A stretch of 64,000 nucleotides of DNA from Microbacterium sp. GCS4 (GCF_001262495.1 NZ_LGYE01000005.1:124001-188000), one strand, 5' to 3'. Counted from the first letter of the stretch, positions 10,294 to 20,946 are shown. The notes: generated from the sequence alone by a model not told the origin. Translations and numbers: made by a program.

Positions 10294-10920
10294 ATGGCGA
10301 CCTACACGCTCCCCGACCTTCCCTACGACTTCGCAGCCCTCGAGCCGCACATCAGCGGCAAGATCATGGAGCTGCACCACGACAAGCACCACGCCACGTA
10401 CGTCGCCGGCGCGAACACCGCACTCGAGCAGCTTGCCGAGGCCCGTGAGAGCGGCAATCTCGCGAACGTCAACAAGCTCGAGAAGGACCTCGCATTCAAC
10501 CTGGGCGGCCACGTCAACCACTCGATCTTCTGGACGAACCTCTCGCCGAACGGCGGCGGTCAGCCCGAAGGCGAACTCAAGGCCGCGATCGACGAGTACT
10601 TCGGATCCTTCGACAAGTTCCAGGCCCACTTCACCGCCGCCGCCACCGGCATCCAGGGCTCCGGCTGGGCCGTGCTGAGCTGGGACTCGATCGGTCAGCG
10701 CCTCATCATCCAGCAGCTGTTCGACCAGCAGGCGAACACCGCGCAGGGGACGATTCCTCTGTTCCAGCTCGACATGTGGGAGCACGCCTTCTACCTCGAC
10801 TACCTCAACGTGAAGGCCGACTACGTGAAGGCAGCCTGGAACATCGCGAACTGGGAGAACGTCGCCCAGCGCCTCGAGGTCGCCCGCGAGAAGACGAACG
10901 GCCTGCTGGTACTGTCGTAA
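10294..10920 (+). CDS. sodA: Superoxide dismutase [Mn/Fe]
   Basis: The product is a 208-residue Mn/Fe-type superoxide dismutase. Metal ligands are H28 (in MELHHDKHH), H76 (in [10 protein letters not shown]), D160 and H164 (in [12 protein letters not shown]), with the expected D-x3-H spacing. I chose the ATG at 10294 ([13 protein letters not shown]), the usual start in the family; an ATG at 10282 would add four residues (MKSD). The glycines before H76 favour manganese over iron, but this is only suggestive. No signal peptide is present, so it is cytoplasmic. The gene appears monocistronic, between two hairpin terminators. A possible -10 (TAGGAT) is at 10203-10208. Confidence 0.97.
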   Translation: MATYTLPDLPYDFAALEPHISGKIMELHHDKHHATYVAGANTALEQLAEARESGNLANVNKLEKDLAFNLGGHVNHSIFWTNLSPNGGGQPEGELKAAIDEYFGSFDKFQAHFTAAATGIQGSGWAVLSWDSIGQRLIIQQLFDQQANTAQGTIPLFQLDMWEHAFYLDYLNVKADYVKAAWNIANWENVAQRLEVAREKTNGLLVLS

Positions 10921-10927
10921 TCGGGTC

Positions 10928-10959
10928 GCGTCCCGACGGGCCTGGTCTCGTCGGGACGC
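10928..10959 (+). terminator. Hairpin terminator after sodA
   Basis: A perfect 11-base-pair stem (GCGTCCCGACG against CGTCGGGACGC) with a 10-base loop starts 8 bases after the sodA stop. It lacks a clear T tract, as is common in GC-rich actinobacteria. Confidence 0.7.
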
Positions 10960-11034
10960 CATCTCAGCCAAAAACCCCCGCGCATCGCGCTGCACGATTG
11001 CTGCGCACCGCGCACGAGAAACAGGGAGACCTGA

Positions 11035-12045
<1,011 letters not shown>

Positions 12046-12055
12046 GACACGCCTC

Positions 12056-13260
<1,205 letters not shown>

Positions 13261-13270
<10 letters not shown>

Positions 13271-14052
13271 ACACCCGCACCCCGCTGATTGCGGGCAACT
13301 GGAAGATGAACCTCGACCACCTGCAGGCGGTCGCGTTCGTGCAGAAGCTCCACTGGACGCTCAAGGACGCCAAGCACGAGGACGGGTCGGTCGAGGTCGC
13401 GGTGTTCCCGCCCTTCACCGACATCCGCAGCGTGCAGACGCTGATCGACGCCGACAAGATCCCCTTCGCCCTGGGCGCTCAGGACGTCTCGGCGCACGAC
13501 TCGGGCGCCTACACCGGCGAGGTGTCCGGCGCGTTCCTCGCGAAGCTCGACGCGAAGTACGTCATCATCGGTCACTCGGAGCGCCGCGAATACCACGCGG
13601 AGAGCGACGAGGTCGTGGCGGCGAAGACGAAGGCCGCGATCAAGCACGGTCTGACTCCGGTGATCTGCGTCGGCGAGACGCTGGCTCAGCGCGAGGAATC
13701 CGGGCCCACAGCGGTCTCGGTCGCTCAGCTCGAGATCGCGCTCGGCGCGGTCTCCGCCTCGGATGACATCGTGGTGGCGTACGAGCCGGTCTGGGCGATC
13801 GGAACCGGTCAGGTCGCCTCGCCGGACCAGGCGCAGGAAGTGTGCTCCGCTCTTCGCGCCGTCATCGCGGCGAAGCTCGGTGACGAGGCTGCAGCGCGCA
13901 CGCGCATCCTCTACGGAGGATCGGTGAAGGCCGCGAACATCGCGAGCTTCATGCGCGAGCCCGACGTCGACGGTGCTCTCGTCGGCGGTGCGAGCCTCGT
14001 GGTCGACGAGTTCGCGGCGATCATCCGCTTCGAGAAGCACGTCGGGGTGTGA
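13261..14052 (+). CDS. tpiA: Triosephosphate isomerase
   Basis: This 263-residue enzyme interconverts dihydroxyacetone phosphate and glyceraldehyde-3-phosphate. The active-site set is complete: GNWKMN with the substrate-binding lysine, H105 in IGHSERR, and the catalytic base E175 in [10 protein letters not shown]. The phosphate-binding YGGSVKAAN follows near the C-terminus. It closes the gap-pgk-tpiA operon and is followed by a hairpin. Confidence 0.98.
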
Positions 14053-14056
14053 GCGA

Positions 14057-14084
14057 GTGCGGCGGGGCTCCGGCCCCGTCGCAC
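14057..14084 (+). terminator. Hairpin after tpiA
   Basis: A 12-pair stem (GTGCGGCGGGGC against GCCCCGTCGCAC, one mismatch) with a TCCG loop lies 4 bases after the tpiA stop. The probable secG promoter begins just downstream, so it separates the glycolytic operon from secG. Confidence 0.65.
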
Positions 14085-14086
14085 CG

Positions 14087-14092
14087 TATACT
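14087..14092 (+). promoter_or_regulatory. secG -10 hexamer
   Basis: TATACT is the strongest -10 match in this part of the window, with transcription expected near 14099. The 40-base leader holds a small hairpin (GGGGC at 14104-14108 with GCCCC at 14115-14119) and the sequence GAAAGG before the GTG. Confidence 0.55.
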
Positions 14093-14137
14093 TGACCGTT
14101 ACGGGGGCAGTCGTGCCCCAGCGAAAGGCTCTTCCTC

Positions 14138-14386
14138 GTGGAAATTCTCGAGTTCGTCCTGCAGGTCGTGCTGGGTATCACCAGCGTCCTGCTGACCCTC
14201 CTCATCCTGCTCCACAAGGGGCGCGGCGGCGGGCTGTCCGACATGTTCGGCGGCGGCATGTCGACGGCGGTCGGATCCTCCGGCCTCGCAGAGCGCAACC
14301 TCAACCGCTTCACGGTGATCCTCGCCCTGGCGTGGTTCGTGGCGATCGTCGCGCTCGGTCTCATCACGAAGTTCGAGGTGATCTGA
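14138..14386 (+). CDS. secG: Preprotein translocase subunit SecG
   Basis: This 82-residue protein is SecG, the small accessory subunit of the SecYEG translocon. Two membrane segments (about residues 4-24 and 58-78) flank the family's glycine-rich cytoplasmic loop KGRGGGLSDMFGGG. The start is GTG. The stop overlaps the rbpA ATG by one base (TGATG). Placement after tpiA is typical of actinobacteria. Confidence 0.95.
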   Translation: MEILEFVLQVVLGITSVLLTLLILLHKGRGGGLSDMFGGGMSTAVGSSGLAERNLNRFTVILALAWFVAIVALGLITKFEVI

Positions 14387-14739
14387 TGGCTACCGGTGGA
14401 AACGCGATCCGCGGGACCCGCGTCGGTTCCGGCCCCATGGGCGAGCAGGACCACGGCTATCACGCCGACCGCATCGCCGTGTCGTACTGGGACGGCCTCG
14501 GCAACGAGACCGTCCGCTACTTCGCCGCCGGCCTCCCCGAAGAGGAGATCCCGGAGACGATCGATCACCCGCAGAGCGGGCTCCCGGCCGGCCGCGACAA
14601 GGCGAATCCGCCGGCGCTCGCGAAGACCGAGCCCTACAAGACGCACCTCGCCTACGTGAAGGAGCGTCGCACCGACGAGGAGGCCGTCCAGCTCCTCGAG
14701 GACGCGCTGACGCAGTTGCGGGAGCGCCGGGGTCAGTGA
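14386..14739 (+). CDS. rbpA: RNA polymerase-binding protein RbpA
   Basis: The 117-residue product matches RbpA, an actinobacterial protein that binds RNA polymerase and the principal sigma factor and stabilises open complexes. The N-terminal part contains GGNAIRGTRVGSGPMGE, followed by the core region with VSYWDGLGNETVRYF and the C-terminal sigma-interacting region (KTHLAYVKERRTDEEAVQLL). The ATG overlaps the secG stop, so the two are co-translated. A strong bidirectional hairpin follows. Confidence 0.95.
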   Translation: MATGGNAIRGTRVGSGPMGEQDHGYHADRIAVSYWDGLGNETVRYFAAGLPEEEIPETIDHPQSGLPAGRDKANPPALAKTEPYKTHLAYVKERRTDEEAVQLLEDALTQLRERRGQ

Positions 14740-14777
14740 CCTCGCCGAGGTCAGTGACCTCGATCCGACATCACGGG

Positions 14778-14810
14778 AGAGGCCGTCGCGATCCGATCGC
14801 GACGGCCTCT
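14778..14810. terminator. Bidirectional hairpin terminator between rbpA and a convergent gene
   Basis: A perfect 14-base-pair stem (AGAGGCCGTCGCGA against TCGCGACGGCCTCT) with a 5-base loop lies between convergent rbpA and the HEVGH protein gene. TCTCGTCT follows on the plus strand, so it can serve both directions. Confidence 0.8.
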
Positions 14811-14833
14811 TCTCGTCTCGAGGATGCGGGTGA

Positions 14834-16051
14834 TCAGCGGCAGCCGTAGGCCGCGTCGATGTATGACTGCGGGGGATAGCCGTAGGCCCAGACCCCGTTG
14901 GCGTCGTCCGTGAAGCCCATGCTGATGGCCCAGGCGGTCGCCCACTTCTCGATGCTGTCCTGCGTCGACGAGTCGTACATGTCCTCGCACTTGACGCTGA
15001 TCGCATGACCGACCTCGTGGGCCACCAGTGCCCTGCTGCGCTCGGCGGGCCACTGCTCCGCCACGGAGTTCGACAGCTCGATCACGGCGCGGTCGGGTTC
15101 ATCCCACCACCAGGTGGTGAGACCGCCCATGCTGCCGTTGAATCCCGCGTTGTTGACGATGGGGTTCCAGTCGAACTCCAGCAGCACGCCAGGGGCGAGC
15201 GAGCGCGCGAACGCCTCCACCTCCAGACGGGCGTTCAGCAGCGGTCCGCCCTTCTCCGCGAGCTCGGCCTGCTCGGAGGCGACGACCTGGTTCGCTGCGT
15301 CCTGGAGCGCGAGGAAGGAGTCGATGCTGGTGGTGTCGAGTGTCGTGGACAGCGACAGCGTGCCGGCGGCCTCGCGCAGGGCGATCACATCGTCGTTGCG
15401 TGCCGACAGATGAGCCGCCTCGAAGGCGGATGCCGCGGTCGCCGCGGTGCCGAGGTAGGCCATTCCGGCGCCGTCGATCGCGGCATCCGCATCGCCCACG
15501 GCGGGGGACTCGGCGTCCGCGTCCTCGGCGAGGCCCTCGAGGTGTGCGGTCTGCGCGTGCAGCTGCTCGGTCGCGCCGAAGAGGTCCCAGAAGAAGGCCG
15601 GCTTCTCGCCGGCATCCGGCAGTTCGGCGGCGAGGAGCCCGTGCGCCGTGGACTGCGTCTCTCCGGCGGCGGCGACCGCCGCGTTCAGCGTCTCCTTCGC
15701 GGTGGGGTCGGTGAGGGTCCCCGCGTCCGCCGCGACGAGCTGGTTCGCGACCTCGGTGGTCTCCGCCAGCTGCGCGGTCGCACCGTCGAGCGCGGAGAAG
15801 GAGCTCTGCGTCGACTCGTACGCGTCGTCGAACCCGGATGCCGCGTCGTCGTAGCCGAGGTTCGCCGTGACCTGGACGGCGCCGAGCGCCCCTGCGATCA
15901 CCACAGCCCCCGCGACGCCGAGCACGATCCCTCGGCGCGGCCGTCGGCGCGAGCGCGCAGCGGGGGAGCCGCCGGCGGACGCGCCGACGATGTGCGCGGG
16001 GAGCGCATGGCCGCCGCGCGGCGGGGCGGTGATGTCTGCGGGCACGGACAT
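14834..16051 (-). CDS. Membrane-anchored protein with a HEVGH zinc-protease-like motif
   Basis: I chose the ATG at 16051 because GGAGG lies 7 bases upstream on that strand; the frame is open further but runs into the tRNA. The 405-residue product has a basic, proline-rich cytoplasmic tail (1-40), one transmembrane helix (about 41-63) and a large outer region. That region is alanine-rich and helical, with a likely disulphide between the cysteines in VKCEDM and YGCR. The C-terminal end carries HEVGH at 345-349, with E368 in SIEKWATAWA as a possible third zinc ligand. I do not recognise a family. A gluzincin-like metalloprotease is an inference from the motif alone; no named substrate can be given. 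Confidence 0.7.
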   Translation of the reverse strand: MSVPADITAPPRGGHALPAHIVGASAGGSPAARSRRRPRRGIVLGVAGAVVIAGALGAVQVTANLGYDDAASGFDDAYESTQSSFSALDGATAQLAETTEVANQLVAADAGTLTDPTAKETLNAAVAAAGETQSTAHGLLAAELPDAGEKPAFFWDLFGATEQLHAQTAHLEGLAEDADAESPAVGDADAAIDGAGMAYLGTAATAASAFEAAHLSARNDDVIALREAAGTLSLSTTLDTTSIDSFLALQDAANQVVASEQAELAEKGGPLLNARLEVEAFARSLAPGVLLEFDWNPIVNNAGFNGSMGGLTTWWWDEPDRAVIELSNSVAEQWPAERSRALVAHEVGHAISVKCEDMYDSSTQDSIEKWATAWAISMGFTDDANGVWAYGYPPQSYIDAAYGCR

Positions 16052-16122
16052 ACGGGAACCTCCGATGAGAACCTGCTCAAGACGACTCTGCCAGAAGAAC
16101 GTCCATCGACCGCAGAAAACAT

Positions 16123-16155
16123 CGAAGGCCCCCGCAGGAGCTGCGGGGGCCTTCG
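16123..16155 (-). terminator. Terminator of the tRNA-Gly transcript
   Basis: A perfect 15-base-pair stem (CGAAGGCCCCCGCAG against its complement) with a 3-base loop lies just past the tRNA 3' end on the minus strand. The sequence after it on that strand is ATGTTTTCT, a real T tract. Confidence 0.85.
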
Positions 16156-16160
16156 TGACG

Positions 16161-16234
16161 TGGAGGGGGTGACGGGAATCGAACCCGCGCAATCAGTTTG
16201 GAAGACTGAGACTCTACCATTGAGCTACACCCCC
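16161..16234 (-). tRNA. tRNA-Gly (anticodon TCC)
   Basis: The minus strand folds as a standard tRNA. The acceptor stem is GGGGGTG with CACCCCC, the D arm contains AGCTCAATGGTAGAG, the anticodon stem TCAGT/ACTGA holds the loop CTTCCAA with anticodon TCC, and the T arm contains GGTTCGATTCC. The 3' CCA is encoded after a T discriminator. A probable -10 (TATGAT) lies at 16273-16278 on the minus strand. The following hairpin terminates it as a single-gene transcript. Confidence 0.97.
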
Positions 16235-16306
16235 GGAGCGGCGACTCCGAGGAGCATCGCACCGACTGTTCGATCATAGCGGACAGACGAGGGTGCTCTC
16301 GTCCGT

Positions 16307-16312
16307 TAGACT
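16307..16312 (+). promoter_or_regulatory. Probable tRNA-Pro -10 hexamer
   Basis: TAGACT lies 31 bases before the tRNA-Pro 5' end in the 108-base gap between the two divergent tRNA genes. A small hairpin (GACGAG with CTCGTC) sits just upstream. Confidence 0.45.
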
Positions 16313-16342
16313 CGCTGGGGCTGAATCTGCGCGCGGATTCCC

Positions 16343-16416
16343 CGGGGCGTAGCTCAGCTTGGTAGAGCGCCCGCTTTGGGAGCGGGAGGTCGCAGGTTCA
16401 ACTCCTGTCGCCCCGA
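16343..16416 (+). tRNA. tRNA-Pro (anticodon TGG)
   Basis: The acceptor stem is CGGGGCG with CGCCCCG. The D arm contains AGCTCAGCTTGGTAGAGC, the anticodon stem CCCGC/GCGGG holds the loop TTTGGGA with anticodon TGG, and the T arm contains GGTTCAACTCC. The discriminator is A and CCA is not encoded. It lies 63 bases before tig and may share a transcript with it, since no terminator separates them. Confidence 0.97.
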
Positions 16417-16479
16417 CACGGCTCGACAAAGCCTGACAGCCGCGATTCAGCGCGGAAACCACAAGGAGAACACACCAGC

Positions 16480-17937
16480 ATGGCGAACAGCACCGTCGAG
16501 AAGCTGACCCCGACCCGGGTCAAGCTCACCATCACGGTCACCCCGGACGACCTCAAGCCCAGCATCGCGCACGCGTATGAGCACATCGCGCAGGACGTCC
16601 AGATCCCCGGCTTCCGCAAGGGCAAGGTCCCGGCGCCGATCATCGACCAGCGCATCGGCCGCGGCGCCGTCATCGAGCACGCCGTCAACGAGGGCCTCGA
16701 CAAGTTCTTCCGCGAGGCGACCACGGAGCACAAGCTCCGCGTGGTCGGCCGTCCCTCGGCCGACATCACGCAGTGGCCGAACGAGAAGGACTTCTCGGGC
16801 GACCTGCTCGTGGACGTCGAGGTCGACGTGCGTCCCGACATCGAGCTGCCCGACTACGAGGGCATCACTCTGACCGTCGATGCCGTCGAGGCCGACGATG
16901 CGGCTCTCGACGCCGAACTCGACAACATGCGCGCCCGCTTCGGCACGCTCGTCCCCGTCGACCGCCCCGCGGCCAAGGGTGACTTCGTCGAACTCGACCT
17001 CGTCGCCACGATCGACGGCGCCGAGATCGACCGCGCCGAGGGCGTGTCCTACGAGGTCGGCTCGGGCGAGCTGCTCGAGGGCATCGACGACGCGATCGAG
17101 TCGCTGACCGCCGGCGAGGACACGACGTTCCGCTCCTCCCTCGTGGGTGGCGACCACGCCGGCTCCGAGGCCGAGGTGTCCGTCACGGTCAAGGCCGTCA
17201 AGGAGCGCGAGCTCCCCGAGGCCGACGACGACTTCGCGCAGATCGCGAGCGAGTTCGACACGATCGGCGAGCTCCGCGCGAGCCTCGCCGAGCGCGTCGC
17301 GCAGCAGGGCGTCTTCACGCAGGGGTCCGCCGCACGCGACAAGCTCGTCGAGACGCTGCTCGAGAAGATCGAGATCCCCGTCCCGCCGCAGCTCATCGAG
17401 GACGAGGTCCACAACCACCTCGAGGGCGAGGGTCGCCTGGAGGACGAGGTGCACCGCGCCGAGGTCACCGAGGCGAGCGAGAAGCAGTTCCGCACGCAGG
17501 TGCTGCTCGACACGATCGCCGAGCAGGCCGACGTGCAGGTCTCGCAGGAGGAGCTCTCGCAGTACCTCATCCAGTCCGCCGCGCAGTACGGCATGGCCCC
17601 GCAGGAGTTCGTCGAGGCGCTGCAGTCCTCGAACCAGCTCCCCGCCCTGGTCGGCGAGGTCGCCCGCAACAAGGCGCTCGCGATCGCTCTCGGCAAGGTC
17701 AAGGTCGTCGACAGCAACGGCAAGGCCGTCGATCTCTCGGACTTCGTCGTGACCGATGACGACGCCGCCGACGAGGTCACCGAGGCTCCGGCCGAGGAGA
17801 AGCCCGCCAAGAAGGCTCCCGCGAAGAAGGCAGCAGCCAAGAAGGTCGACGCTGCCGAGGGCGACGAGAAGCCTGCCGCCAAGAAGCCCGCCGCCAAGAA
17901 GGCTCCGGCCAAGAAGGCGGCCGACAAGGCCGAGTGA
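16480..17937 (+). CDS. tig: Trigger factor with a lysine/alanine-rich tail
   Basis: The 485-residue protein is trigger factor, the ribosome-bound chaperone and prolyl isomerase. The N-terminal ribosome-binding domain has the signature GFRKGKVP at about residues 45-52, the PPIase domain follows (about 150-240), and then the helical C-terminal arms. Beyond residue 435 there is an unusual tail of repeated AKK(A/P) units (for example [12 protein letters not shown]) that resembles the histone H1-like tails of actinobacterial nucleoid proteins. The start has AAGGAG upstream. A terminator follows, and the clp genes lie next, as is usual for tig. Confidence 0.97.
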   Translation: MANSTVEKLTPTRVKLTITVTPDDLKPSIAHAYEHIAQDVQIPGFRKGKVPAPIIDQRIGRGAVIEHAVNEGLDKFFREATTEHKLRVVGRPSADITQWPNEKDFSGDLLVDVEVDVRPDIELPDYEGITLTVDAVEADDAALDAELDNMRARFGTLVPVDRPAAKGDFVELDLVATIDGAEIDRAEGVSYEVGSGELLEGIDDAIESLTAGEDTTFRSSLVGGDHAGSEAEVSVTVKAVKERELPEADDDFAQIASEFDTIGELRASLAERVAQQGVFTQGSAARDKLVETLLEKIEIPVPPQLIEDEVHNHLEGEGRLEDEVHRAEVTEASEKQFRTQVLLDTIAEQADVQVSQEELSQYLIQSAAQYGMAPQEFVEALQSSNQLPALVGEVARNKALAIALGKVKVVDSNGKAVDLSDFVVTDDDAADEVTEAPAEEKPAKKAPAKKAAAKKVDAAEGDEKPAAKKPAAKKAPAKKAADKAE

Positions 17938-17956
17938 TCGGATCCGATCACGTGCG

Positions 17957-17986
17957 AAGGGGCGGATGCTGCGGCATCCGCCCCTT
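17957..17986 (+). terminator. Terminator after tig
   Basis: A perfect 13-base-pair stem (AAGGGGCGGATGC against GCATCCGCCCCTT) with a TGCG loop is followed by TCTC. It lies 20 bases after the tig stop. Confidence 0.85.
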
Positions 17987-18018
17987 TCTCATGGCAGTCG
18001 ACCTCGTGAGGAGAAGAC

Positions 18019-18513
18019 ATGAAGAGCTGGGATGAGCGGATCGACGAGGTCTGGGCCGATGCCTCGGGCGAGGAGGTCGGCGATGTCACGATCGGACGGA
18101 TCGACGCTTTGGCGGCGGAGCGGGGAAATGACGATGCCCGCGCGGAGTTCGAGCGTGCGGGCGCCAGGGATTCCGCCGGACGCCCGGCCGAGGCGGTCGA
18201 GCTCTACCGTCGCGCGCTCGCGCTCGGGCTCGACGAGGAGCACCGCCCCCAGTGCGTGATCCAGCTCGCGAGCTCCCTGCGCAACCTCGGCGCCTACGAT
18301 GAGGCGCTCGCGGTCATCGTGGAGGAGGAGCGGCTCTCCGCCGACGGCCCCTATCGCGACGCGGTCGCGACCGTGCACGCCCTGATCCTCGCGAGCGCGG
18401 GGCGTCCGGCGACCGGGCTGTCGGTGGCATTGCTCGCCCTCGTCCCGCACCTGCCGAGATACCACCGTTCGATGACGGCGTACGCGCACGAGATCGCGGG
18501 ACTCGACACCTGA
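18019..18513 (+). CDS. Tetratricopeptide-like protein
   Basis: The 164-residue product is predicted to be all-helical and TPR-like, with a recognisable repeat around AGRPAEAVELYRRALALGL and a second around ASSLRNLGAYDEALAVI. Such short TPR proteins usually act as protein-interaction scaffolds; no enzymatic motif is present. The ATG has GAGGAG eight bases upstream. It sits between tig and clpP1, downstream of the tig terminator, and its stop is next to a candidate ClgR operator. I cannot give a specific role. Confidence 0.8.
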   Translation: MKSWDERIDEVWADASGEEVGDVTIGRIDALAAERGNDDARAEFERAGARDSAGRPAEAVELYRRALALGLDEEHRPQCVIQLASSLRNLGAYDEALAVIVEEERLSADGPYRDAVATVHALILASAGRPATGLSVALLALVPHLPRYHRSMTAYAHEIAGLDT

Positions 18514-18515
18514 TA

Positions 18516-18529
18516 TGCCGACGGCGAAC
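18516..18529 (+). promoter_or_regulatory. Candidate ClgR operator upstream of clpP1
   Basis: TGCCGACGGCGAAC fits the core of the ClgR consensus as I remember it (CGCYNANRGCGWWS) with one mismatch, the first base. It lies about 46 bases before the transcript start predicted from the -10 TAGATT at 18557-18562. ClgR activates clpP genes in other actinobacteria, so the position and target agree. The consensus is from memory and the match is imperfect. Confidence 0.35.
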
Positions 18530-18594
18530 ACGGCCTGGGGGCTGCGTTGTCGCCGGTAGATTCGAATCACTGAAACACGGAATCAGGAGCTGAC

Positions 18595-19185
18595 ATGGCT
18601 GCAGAACCCCTCCTCGCGACGAGCGTCTTCGACAGGCTGTTGAAGGACCGCATCATCTGGCTGGGATCAGAGGTGCGTGACGAGAACGCCAACGAGATCT
18701 GCGCGAAGATCCTTCTTCTCGCCGCAGAGGACTCGGAGAAGGACATCTACCTGTACATCAACTCGCCCGGCGGGTCGATCACGGCCGGCATGGCGATCTA
18801 CGACACGATGCAGTTCGTGCCGAACGACATCGTGACGGTCGGCATCGGCATGGCCGCGTCGATGGGTCAGCTCCTGCTGACCGCGGGCACGAAGGGCAAG
18901 CGCTACATCACGCCGAACGCCCGCGTGCTGCTGCACCAGCCGCACGGCGGCTTCGGAGGCACCTCCAGCGACATCCAGACCCAGGCTCAGCTGATCGTCT
19001 CGATGAAGAACCGTCTCGCCGAGATCACCGCGGCGCAGACCGGCAAGCCCGTCGAGCAGATCAACGAGGACGGCGACCGCGACCGCTGGTTCACCGCCGA
19101 AGAGGCCCTCGAGTACGGCTTCGTCGACCACATCCGCGAGTCCGCCACCGACGTCATCGGCGGCGGCGGCACGGACGCCAACTGA
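18595..19185 (+). CDS. clpP1: ATP-dependent Clp protease subunit ClpP1
   Basis: This 196-residue protein is a ClpP serine protease subunit. The catalytic triad is complete: S89 in GMAASMGQ, H114 in LLHQPHGG and D163 in DRDRWF, with the spacing seen in E. coli ClpP. In actinobacteria two different ClpP subunits form one mixed 14-mer that works with ClpX or ClpC. The GTG or TTG alternatives are worse than this ATG, which has AGGAG upstream. The second subunit follows after 17 bases. Confidence 0.97.
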   Translation: MAAEPLLATSVFDRLLKDRIIWLGSEVRDENANEICAKILLLAAEDSEKDIYLYINSPGGSITAGMAIYDTMQFVPNDIVTVGIGMAASMGQLLLTAGTKGKRYITPNARVLLHQPHGGFGGTSSDIQTQAQLIVSMKNRLAEITAAQTGKPVEQINEDGDRDRWFTAEEALEYGFVDHIRESATDVIGGGGTDAN

Positions 19186-19202
19186 GAGCGAGAGGACCCT
19201 TC

Positions 19203-19844
19203 ATGTACACACCCACCTTCCGCTCCGCCGGTGACCTGCCCTCCAGCCGCTACGTGCTCCCGCAGTTCGAGGAGCGCACGGCTTACGGCTTCAAGCGTCA
19301 GGACCCGTACAACAAGCTGTTCGAGGACCGCGTGATCTTCCTCGGCGTGCAGGTCGACGACGCGTCGGCCGACGACGTGATGGCGCAGCTTCTCGTGCTG
19401 GAGAGCCAGGACTCCGAGCGCGACATCACGATGTACATCAACTCGCCTGGCGGATCGTTCACAGCGATGACGGCGATCTACGACACGATGCAGTACGTCG
19501 CGCCGCAGATCCAGACCGTCGTGCTGGGACAGGCCGCGTCCGCGGCATCCGTCCTGCTGGCCGCCGGTCACCCCGGCAAGCGCCTGGCGCTGCCCAACGC
19601 CCGCGTGCTCATGCACCAGCCGGCGATGGGTGAGGCCGGTCACGGTCAGGCGTCGGACATCGAGATCCAGGCGGCGGAGATCCTCCGCATGCGCACCTGG
19701 CTCGAGGAGACCATGGCCCGCCACACCGGCAAGTCGGTGGAGCAGGTCAACCGCGACATCGACCGCGACAAGATCCTCTCGGCGTCCGAGGCGCACGAGT
19801 ACGGAATCGTCGACCAGGTGCTGAGCTCGCGCAAGCGCGCCTGA
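19203..19844 (+). CDS. clpP2: ATP-dependent Clp protease subunit ClpP2
   Basis: This 213-residue protein is the second ClpP subunit. The triad is S113 (GQAASAAS), H138 (LMHQPA) and D187 (DIDRDKIL). It has a longer N-terminus than ClpP1, as usual for ClpP2. The gene lies 17 bases after clpP1 behind a GAGAGGA site, so the two are one operon. A strong hairpin ends the operon, and clpX is found 4.6 kb further on after a deoxyribose cluster. Confidence 0.97.
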   Translation: MYTPTFRSAGDLPSSRYVLPQFEERTAYGFKRQDPYNKLFEDRVIFLGVQVDDASADDVMAQLLVLESQDSERDITMYINSPGGSFTAMTAIYDTMQYVAPQIQTVVLGQAASAASVLLAAGHPGKRLALPNARVLMHQPAMGEAGHGQASDIEIQAAEILRMRTWLEETMARHTGKSVEQVNRDIDRDKILSASEAHEYGIVDQVLSSRKRA

Positions 19845-19854
19845 CCTCGTCGCT

Positions 19855-19896
19855 GCAGAAGAGGACGTCGGCCTTCGGGTCGGCGTCCTCTTCTGC
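19855..19896 (+). terminator. Terminator after clpP2
   Basis: A 19-pair stem with a TTCG tetraloop (arms starting GCAGAAGAGGACG and ending CGTCCTCTTCTGC, G-U pairs near the loop) lies 11 bases after the clpP2 stop. Confidence 0.85.
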
Positions 19897-19941
19897 GTCC
19901 TGGCGCACCCTCCGTCGGATGTGCGACGCCACGGCACCTGA

Positions 19942-19957
19942 CTGCTCATATGAGCAG
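19942..19957. promoter_or_regulatory. 16-bp perfect palindrome, probable DeoR/SorC operator
   Basis: CTGCTCATATGAGCAG is a perfect 16-bp palindrome 69 bases before the start of the regulator gene. SorC/DeoR-type sugar-binding regulators bind palindromes of this kind near their own promoters. A possible -10 (TACCCT) is at 19985-19990, about 27 bases downstream of the palindrome, so the palindrome would cover the -35 to -55 region. Confidence 0.55.
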
Positions 19958-20010
19958 ATGGGTGCGCGAACGGTGATTCCGTCGTACCCTTGATGAGGAA
20001 GGAGGATGCC

Positions 20011-20946
20011 GTGGAAGACGAACTCACGATGGTCCGCGTCGCCGAGCTCTACTACGACGAGGACAAGACGCAGGACGAGATCGGCGCCCTCCTCAAGCTC
20101 TCCCGCTGGAAGGTCGGCCGCCTGCTGACCCAGGCCCGCGAGCGCGGCATCGTCCGCATCGAGATCATCCACCCCCGCGCGCGACGGCTCGGACTCGAGC
20201 GCGATCTGGTGGAACGCCACGGCCTCACCGCCGCCGTGGTCGTCCCCTCGCCGGATGGCGACGACGGCACGCTCGAACGCGTCGCCCAGGCGGCCGCCGA
20301 CTACCTGAGCGCCATGCGCCCCGTGCCCCGCACTCTCGGCGTCAGCTGGGGCCGCACGCTCCGCGCCGTCGCCGAAGCCCTGCCCGACGGCTGGGCGACC
20401 GGAGTCACGGTCGTGCAGCTCAACGGGGGAGTGAGCCTGAACCGTCGTTCCGGCGGGGCCGCGGGTCTCGCCGTCACGATCGCGCAGCGCGCCTCCGGGC
20501 ACGTGTCACTGTTGCCCAGCCCGGCGATCCTCGAGCGCGTCGAGACCAAGCAGGCCATCGAATCCGACCGCACCGTCGCGGCCGTGCTCGAAGAGGCTGC
20601 GCAGGCACAGGCCTTCCTGTTCACGGCCGGTCCGTGCGACGCCAGCTCCGCGCACGTCGAGAACGGCTACCTGTCGGCATCCGACGTCGAGGAGCTCGCG
20701 CGCCGCGGTGCGGTCGGCGACGTGCTCGGCCGGTACATCGACGCCGACGGCAACATCGTCGACCCGCAGCTGGACTCGCGCACGGTCGGCGTCGACCTCG
20801 CGCGCCTGCGCTCGGCGGAGCGGGCGATCTTCGTGACCGCGGGCGACGCCAAGCACGACATCGCCCGCACGGTCGTGACGAGCGGCCTGTGCAGCGTCCT
20901 GGTGACCGATGAGACCACAGCACGAGCATTGTTGGAGGAACGATGA
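20011..20946 (+). CDS. SorC/DeoR-family sugar-binding transcriptional regulator
   Basis: I favour the GTG at 20011, 5 bases after AAGGAGG, giving 311 residues; TTG at 19990 or ATG at 19993 would add six or seven residues. The N-terminal helix-turn-helix spans about residues 18-45 (TQDEIGALLKLSRWKVGRLL) and the rest is the sugar-phosphate isomerase-like effector domain (LGVSWGRTL, LNGGVSL, DIARTVV). The stop overlaps deoC as ATGA. Context suggests a repressor of deoxyribose or deoxynucleoside use, with deoxyribose-5-phosphate or a related sugar phosphate as inducer; the inducer is inferred. Confidence 0.9.
   Translation: MEDELTMVRVAELYYDEDKTQDEIGALLKLSRWKVGRLLTQARERGIVRIEIIHPRARRLGLERDLVERHGLTAAVVVPSPDGDDGTLERVAQAAADYLSAMRPVPRTLGVSWGRTLRAVAEALPDGWATGVTVVQLNGGVSLNRRSGGAAGLAVTIAQRASGHVSLLPSPAILERVETKQAIESDRTVAAVLEEAAQAQAFLFTAGPCDASSAHVENGYLSASDVEELARRGAVGDVLGRYIDADGNIVDPQLDSRTVGVDLARLRSAERAIFVTAGDAKHDIARTVVTSGLCSVLVTDETTARALLEER

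Noticed and set aside
10282..10296. Alternative sodA start four codons upstream (MKSD)
   Set aside because: The family start [10 protein letters not shown] is at 10294; the extra residues are not typical, and neither has a strong ribosome site, so the shorter one was kept.
16051..16192. N-terminal extension of the HEVGH protein into the tRNA-Gly
   Set aside because: It would translate the tRNA gene and a terminator, and a strong ribosome site precedes the ATG at 16051.
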